A stretch of DNA of 64,000 bases from contig JACZXH010000002.1 of assembly GCA_022571715.1 (NCBI GenBank), positions 17,339-81,338 of the forward strand, given 5' to 3'. Made by a program: the position numbers and the translations under genes. Origin of the DNA: Bacteroidota bacterium (lineage in GTDB: Bacteria > Bacteroidota > Bacteroidia > Cytophagales > Cyclobacteriaceae). The notes below the pieces were generated by a model that saw only the letters and a program-made list of their open reading frames with translations, was not told the origin of the DNA and ran no database searches. This document shows, one piece after another, positions 60,343 to 64,000 of this stretch (the first letter of the stretch is position 1; each line of letters begins with the position of its first letter).

Positions 60343-62466
60343 TTATTCCTCTGCATCCGCATGTACTGCTTTCAGCTTTTTCTGAATATCAGCCGGTACA
60401 GGAGCATATTCGGCAAATTTACTAATAAAACTTGCCCTACCCTGAGTAAGCGACCGTAGCGTGGTGGAATATTTGTCCATCTCAGCAAGCGGGGTCTTTG
60501 CTTTGATAACCTGGTAATTTCCCTGTGAATCCATCCCCATGATAATTGCCCGGCGTGACTGAAGATCAGTCATCACGTCACCCATAAGTTCTTCAGGAAC
60601 AAGTACTTCGGTATCATAAATAGGCTCCAGTAACTTTGGGTTTGCCGAATTAAAGGCATCTCTAAATGCCATTTTTCCTGCAATCTGAAACGAAATATCA
60701 TTCGAATCAACGGCGTGCATTTTACCGTCATACACCATTACCCGAATATCTCTTACATACGATCCGGTAATTGGGCCTTCTTCCATTTTCTGCAATATTC
60801 CTTTTTGGATGGCAGGAATATACCGTTGGTCGATCACCCCGCCTACAATGCAATTATAAAATACAAGTTTCCCTCCCCACTCCAGATTAATTTCCTGCTT
60901 ACCACGCAAATTGAATCCTTCCGGTTCAGGCATGCCTTCATAATACGGTTCTATATGTAAATAAACTTCGCCAAACTGGCCGGCACCTCCCGATTGTTTT
61001 TTGTGCTTGTAAGAAGCGTCGGCAGCTTTTTGAATGGTTTCCCTGTACGATATTCGGGGCTTGACAAATTCTACCTGTAGATGATATATGTTTTCAAGCT
61101 CCCACTTAACAATGTCGAGGTGAAGTTCTCCCTGGCCTGAAAGTATCATTTGTCTAAGTTCCTTTGAGTATTCCATCGTAATAGTTGGATCTACCTGATG
61201 GATTTTATTAAGTACTTCACCCAGTTTGTCATCATCACTTTGGTTTTTTGCTACTATGGCCGTGCGTATGCGTGGTTCCGGAAACTCTATCGCTTTGATA
61301 GTGATTTTAACCTTTTTATCACATAACGTATGATTCGTATTGGTATCTTTTAATTTCAACGTTGCACCGATGTCACCCGTAACAAGTTTATCAACCGGAT
61401 TCCTGATTTTTCCGTCCATGATAAACAACTGGTTTATTCTTTCAGTAGCACCCGTCTGGCTGTTCTGAAGATCAATGCCGATTTTTATCTCACCGCTAAT
61501 CACTTTAAAGAATGATAGTTTACCCAGTTTAGGCTCTATCATTGACTTAAATACAAACAACACGGTTGGTTTGGAAGGGTCGTAAGGCACAGGATCACCA
61601 CTCTCCGAAGTTTCAGGTTTCAATTCAGATACAGATGGAGCCACATTGTCAATGAAGCCCATCATTCTTCCGCTACCCATGTTTTTTTTTGCAGAAAGGC
61701 AAAATACCGGAAATATCTCATGGTTAACCATGCCGATTTTTAGCCCCTTGCGCATTTCATCCTCATTAAGTGTTCCTTTTTCAAAGAAAAGCTCCATAAG
61801 ATCTTCGTCATTTTCAGCAGCTTTCTCTACAAGCTCATTGTGAAGCCTATCTGCTTTTTCTGTTTCCGTATCCGGTATGGGAAGCTTTTCAGGTTTTCCA
61901 CCATCAGAGGAGAATTTGTACATAATCATTTTCAACAGATCGATAATGGAATCAAATGCATCACCTTGATTTACCGGGTATTGCATCTGCGTAACGGCAC
62001 TGCCATAACGCGACATTACAGATTCAAGCGCTTCATCGAAGTTTGATTTTGGATGGTCCACCTGATTGATAGCAAATATTACCGGCTTGTCAAATTTATC
62101 GACGTATTTCCAAATCAGCTCAGTACCCACTTCCACACCATGTTGTGAATTAATAAGCATTATACTGGTATCGGCTATACGAAGCGAACTTACAATTTCT
62201 CCAATAAAATCATCCAATCCGGGTGTATCTATGATATTGATTTTATAATCACGCCATTCGGTATGCATACTGGTTGCAAATACAGAATTTCCACGTTCAT
62301 GCTCAATTTCATGAAAGTCCGATATAGTGTTTTTGCTTTCCACCGTACCCCGCCTGTTTATCAAACCTGCTTCGAACAGCATGGTTTCGGAAAGTGTTGT
62401 TTTGCCTGATTTGGAACTTCCGACAAGTACAATGTTTTTTATGTGTTTGTTATCATATACCTTCAT
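60343..62466 (-). CDS. Elongation factor G-like GTPase (second-type EF-G/FusA2-like)
   Basis: A 707-residue translational GTPase. The G domain has GSSKSGKTTLSETMLFEAG (P-loop), RGNSVFATSMH in place of the usual switch pattern, DTPGLDDFIGE, and NQVDHPKSN. Domains II-V follow, with LTGLKIGDI-like and GQFGEVYLHIEP-like segments and a C-terminal domain V near TPLAEMDKYSTTLRSLTQG. Canonical EF-G has RGITI in switch 1 and DTPGHVDF; here they read RGNSV and DTPGLDDF, which marks the paralogous EF-G-like class also seen with ribosome rescue or stress functions. Expressed alone. A complete canonical fusA is presumably elsewhere in the genome. Confidence 0.85.
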   Translation of the reverse strand: MKVYDNKHIKNIVLVGSSKSGKTTLSETMLFEAGLINRRGTVESKNTISDFHEIEHERGNSVFATSMHTEWRDYKINIIDTPGLDDFIGEIVSSLRIADTSIMLINSQHGVEVGTELIWKYVDKFDKPVIFAINQVDHPKSNFDEALESVMSRYGSAVTQMQYPVNQGDAFDSIIDLLKMIMYKFSSDGGKPEKLPIPDTETEKADRLHNELVEKAAENDEDLMELFFEKGTLNEDEMRKGLKIGMVNHEIFPVFCLSAKKNMGSGRMMGFIDNVAPSVSELKPETSESGDPVPYDPSKPTVLFVFKSMIEPKLGKLSFFKVISGEIKIGIDLQNSQTGATERINQLFIMDGKIRNPVDKLVTGDIGATLKLKDTNTNHTLCDKKVKITIKAIEFPEPRIRTAIVAKNQSDDDKLGEVLNKIHQVDPTITMEYSKELRQMILSGQGELHLDIVKWELENIYHLQVEFVKPRISYRETIQKAADASYKHKKQSGGAGQFGEVYLHIEPYYEGMPEPEGFNLRGKQEINLEWGGKLVFYNCIVGGVIDQRYIPAIQKGILQKMEEGPITGSYVRDIRVMVYDGKMHAVDSNDISFQIAGKMAFRDAFNSANPKLLEPIYDTEVLVPEELMGDVMTDLQSRRAIIMGMDSQGNYQVIKAKTPLAEMDKYSTTLRSLTQGRASFISKFAEYAPVPADIQKKLKAVHADAEE

Positions 62467-63066
62467 AAGAGCAATTCATTTAAATTATCAATATTAATAT
62501 TTCTTCAAACCGGTTTCTGTTTGAGGCGACTAAAATTAGTTGAACAAGTGATAAAAAACAACAAGATAATGCGCACAAGGTTTTATGATAAAAATCATAG
62601 ATTTTTTAAAAGTCACAAAATGCAGCTAAAACCAGCTTTATGACATTTTTTGCAACCAATTAAAATTAACAGGAGAATGAAAACCTTAACTCACTTTTGC
62701 TATTTCTCCTTATAAGCATCGAGCCGATTTTTGATATATTATACCAATTACCTGAACCCTCGATAATGATCTTTACAGGGGTCCATACTTTGAGTTCAGG
62801 CTAAACATCCCCACCCATGTGCGGGAATCGGATATGGCTAGGGCAAGATCAGATAATCCTGGTGTACAACGGAGCAGCAGAAGTACGCCACATTGGGTAC
62901 ATAACCGTAACTCGTTTTCCAAAGGATATATAAAGGTTCTCTAAATACTTTGAGGATTTATTTCGGATTCTCCAGATCCAGAAGCATTGCACCTATACAA
63001 AATCGTGTCAGTCAACCTCATATAGTAGTGCTGTGGGCTGGTTTTAGTTTCGGAATTGATAACCGT
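62467..63066. other. Long intergenic region, no gene recognised
   Basis: About 600 bases. A short AGGAG-ATG stretch at 62670 leads into only a few codons, and no frame shows a protein pattern. No clear hairpin or promoter box was identified. Confidence 0.5.
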
Positions 63067-63315
63067 TTAGTTGATAAATGAAATCATTTCAAATGCCAAT
63101 TCGTCTGCCTTACTTTCATCCTCTGGTAGTTTTTCCGCCAAAAAATTAAACAAAGACTCCAATTCCATATAACTCCCTACATTGCCGTTAAGAATCATTT
63201 CTTTTACTTTAGGACTTACATTGGGGTGTATTACGGAGGCTCCTGGTTTAAGATGCATTTCATCCAGATAATGCAAACGAGCGATTAACAGCTCCTTTTC
63301 AATTTCATACCTCAT
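63067..63315 (-). CDS. Small hypothetical protein
   Basis: An 82-residue soluble protein with ATG start: EIEKELLIARLHYLDEMHLK, then VSPKVKEMILNGNVGSYMEL and ESLFNFLAEKLPEDESKADELAFEMISFIN. It is acidic and probably all-helical. No family recognised. The regular composition and ATG start favour a real gene. It is transcribed alone. Confidence 0.5.
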   Translation of the reverse strand: MRYEIEKELLIARLHYLDEMHLKPGASVIHPNVSPKVKEMILNGNVGSYMELESLFNFLAEKLPEDESKADELAFEMISFIN

Positions 63316-63479
63316 GAAAAAATCGAAAAAATAAGTTCAATGTTAAACTCGGTATTATACTTCAGTTTTAATGTATTGCAATATAAAACAATATAAATTA
63401 GGATGCACGAAAAATATTTAATGCGGTTTCATTTTTTAATGTCTTCAGCAAATTTTATCTTGCATAAAAAATAAACTTT

Positions 63480-63644
63480 ATGTTTCTGATAAATATCGCA
63501 CCTGGCGCCAATCTGTTTCTAATCATTGTTGCCATTCTCATTGGCGCTGCAGCTGGATTAACTACTACAAACTTTTTAAAAACCAAAGTCCGGGAAAAAG
63601 AGCGGGAAGACACTGATACGGATGAAAACACTATTGGTAAATAA
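63480..63644 (+). CDS. Small single-pass membrane protein
   Basis: A 54-residue frame from the ATG at 63480: MFLINIAPGANLFLIIVAIL then IGAAAGLTTTNFLKTK and a charged tail (VREKEREDTDTDE). One membrane helix with a cytosolic acidic/basic tail is a common form of small bacterial regulatory or assembly proteins. It ends inside the last codons of the convergent SDR gene (14-base overlap). The family is not recognised. Confidence 0.5.
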   Translation: MFLINIAPGANLFLIIVAILIGAAAGLTTTNFLKTKVREKEREDTDTDENTIGK

Positions 63645-64000
63645 GTTCTGCTTCACCGTAAGGCAGTCCGTTTTCGCATACGTCATAAAATTTTTCCGCA
63701 ATCTTTTCCGGATCAAATAAGGTTCCTTTTTCAATCACCCCATTTATCGTTATGGTATATACCTTAATACCCGAATCTTTATTTTCTTGTGACATACATG
63801 CCACTAGGTTCCGCAACCCTGCTTTGCCTACACCCAATGAAGCAAATTCGTGAAAAGGAGAAAGTGACAGGCCACCTCCTGTAAAAATAAATATACCTCC
63901 TCCTTTTTCTTGCATCGCAGGTCTCACTTTCTGATATGTCATCAGCGCCCCTCCCACGTTGATCTTAAAATCTTCTAAAAAAGTGTTATAATCTATCTTT
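63631..64000 (-). CDS. SDR-family oxidoreductase (5' end beyond the window)
   Basis: At least 122 residues of a short-chain dehydrogenase/reductase, cut by the window edge at its N-terminal side. Visible parts are the NVGG.LMTYQKVRPAM strand-helix, GGGIFIFTGGG, and LGVGKAGLRNLVACMSQEN, then VYTITINGVI. In classical SDRs the catalytic Tyr sits four residues before this Lys (YxxxK). Here that position is Leu (LGVGK) and the nearest aromatic is Phe seven residues before the Lys, so the usual Tyr is missing and activity is doubtful or different. The P-loop-like TGxxxGxG cannot be seen. Confidence 0.75.
   Translation of the reverse strand, partial: KIDYNTFLEDFKINVGGALMTYQKVRPAMQEKGGGIFIFTGGGLSLSPFHEFASLGVGKAGLRNLVACMSQENKDSGIKVYTITINGVIEKGTLFDPEKIAEKFYDVCENGLPYGEAELIYQ

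Overview
ORGANISM. The window looks like chromosomal DNA of a Bacteroidota bacterium, most likely of the order Cytophagales. Support comes from type IX secretion parts (a PorP/SprF-like protein, a PorV/PorQ-family protein, a PorU-type C25 sortase), a 1785-residue protein with a gliding-motility-associated C-terminal domain, families common in this phylum (DUF5777, DUF2911, DUF1684, DUF3667, DUF5694, GIN/DUF2807), near absence of Shine-Dalgarno sequences, and several TAnnTTTG -7 promoter boxes in front of genes. No rRNA, prophage, complete insertion sequence or CRISPR array was seen.

LAYOUT. 1-7.1 kb: partial PorP/SprF-like gene divergent from the giant secreted protein, then a small secreted protein. 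7.3-9.6 kb: threonylcarbamoyl-AMP synthase and phosphoglycerate kinase. 9.6-21.7 kb: mostly housekeeping (RecQ, AhpD-like protein, enoyl-CoA hydratase, ComEC, serine hydrolase, PhoH, SAM hydroxide adenosyltransferase, small monooxygenase, MsrA, SulP). 21.7-25.9 kb: a decayed redox or envelope locus with intact YceI, DUF5777 and five-repeat CHRD genes and remnants of an iron-sulfur protein, a cytochrome-like protein and a further CHRD unit. 26.2-29.7 kb: AbrB-like regulator, ArsR-rhodanese regulator, DUF1684 lipoprotein, BNR-repeat lipoprotein. 30.4-33.5 kb: an AT-rich cluster (NTP-transferase/CDP-alcohol phosphatidyltransferase fusion, HD-type hydrolase, PfkB kinase). 33.6-41.5 kb: DUF2911 protein, gene fragments (cold-shock, cyclase, WD40), NAD-dependent formate dehydrogenase, broken DUF5694 gene, YncE/phosphatase fusion, TlpA thioredoxin. 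42.0-42.4 kb: two tRNA-Leu genes. 42.5-46.2 kb: a broken and an intact DUF3667 gene, glycerate kinase and a 23-bp repeat array. 46.2-52.3 kb: porV-porU operon. 52.6-55.4 kb: PadR plus a double-PspC membrane protein. 55.3-57.8 kb: toxin-antitoxin and other gene debris with one intact yefM-yoeB pair. 58.0-60.3 kb: ECF sigma, anti-sigma-like protein and an envelope protein. 60.3-64 kb: an EF-G paralogue, small genes and a partial SDR gene.

HOW IT FITS TOGETHER. The best candidate for an undescribed pathway is 30430-33481. Its kinase resembles myo-inositol kinases of the PfkB family, and the fusion enzyme has the architecture of the archaeal and Thermotoga CTP:inositol-phosphate cytidylyltransferase/di-inositol-phosphate synthase. 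Kinase, activation and transfer would together make a phosphodiester of inositol or another polyol, or a phospholipid; this is inference. The other strong theme is gene decay: at least eight loci are truncated or frameshifted, several with lesions that can be named to the base.
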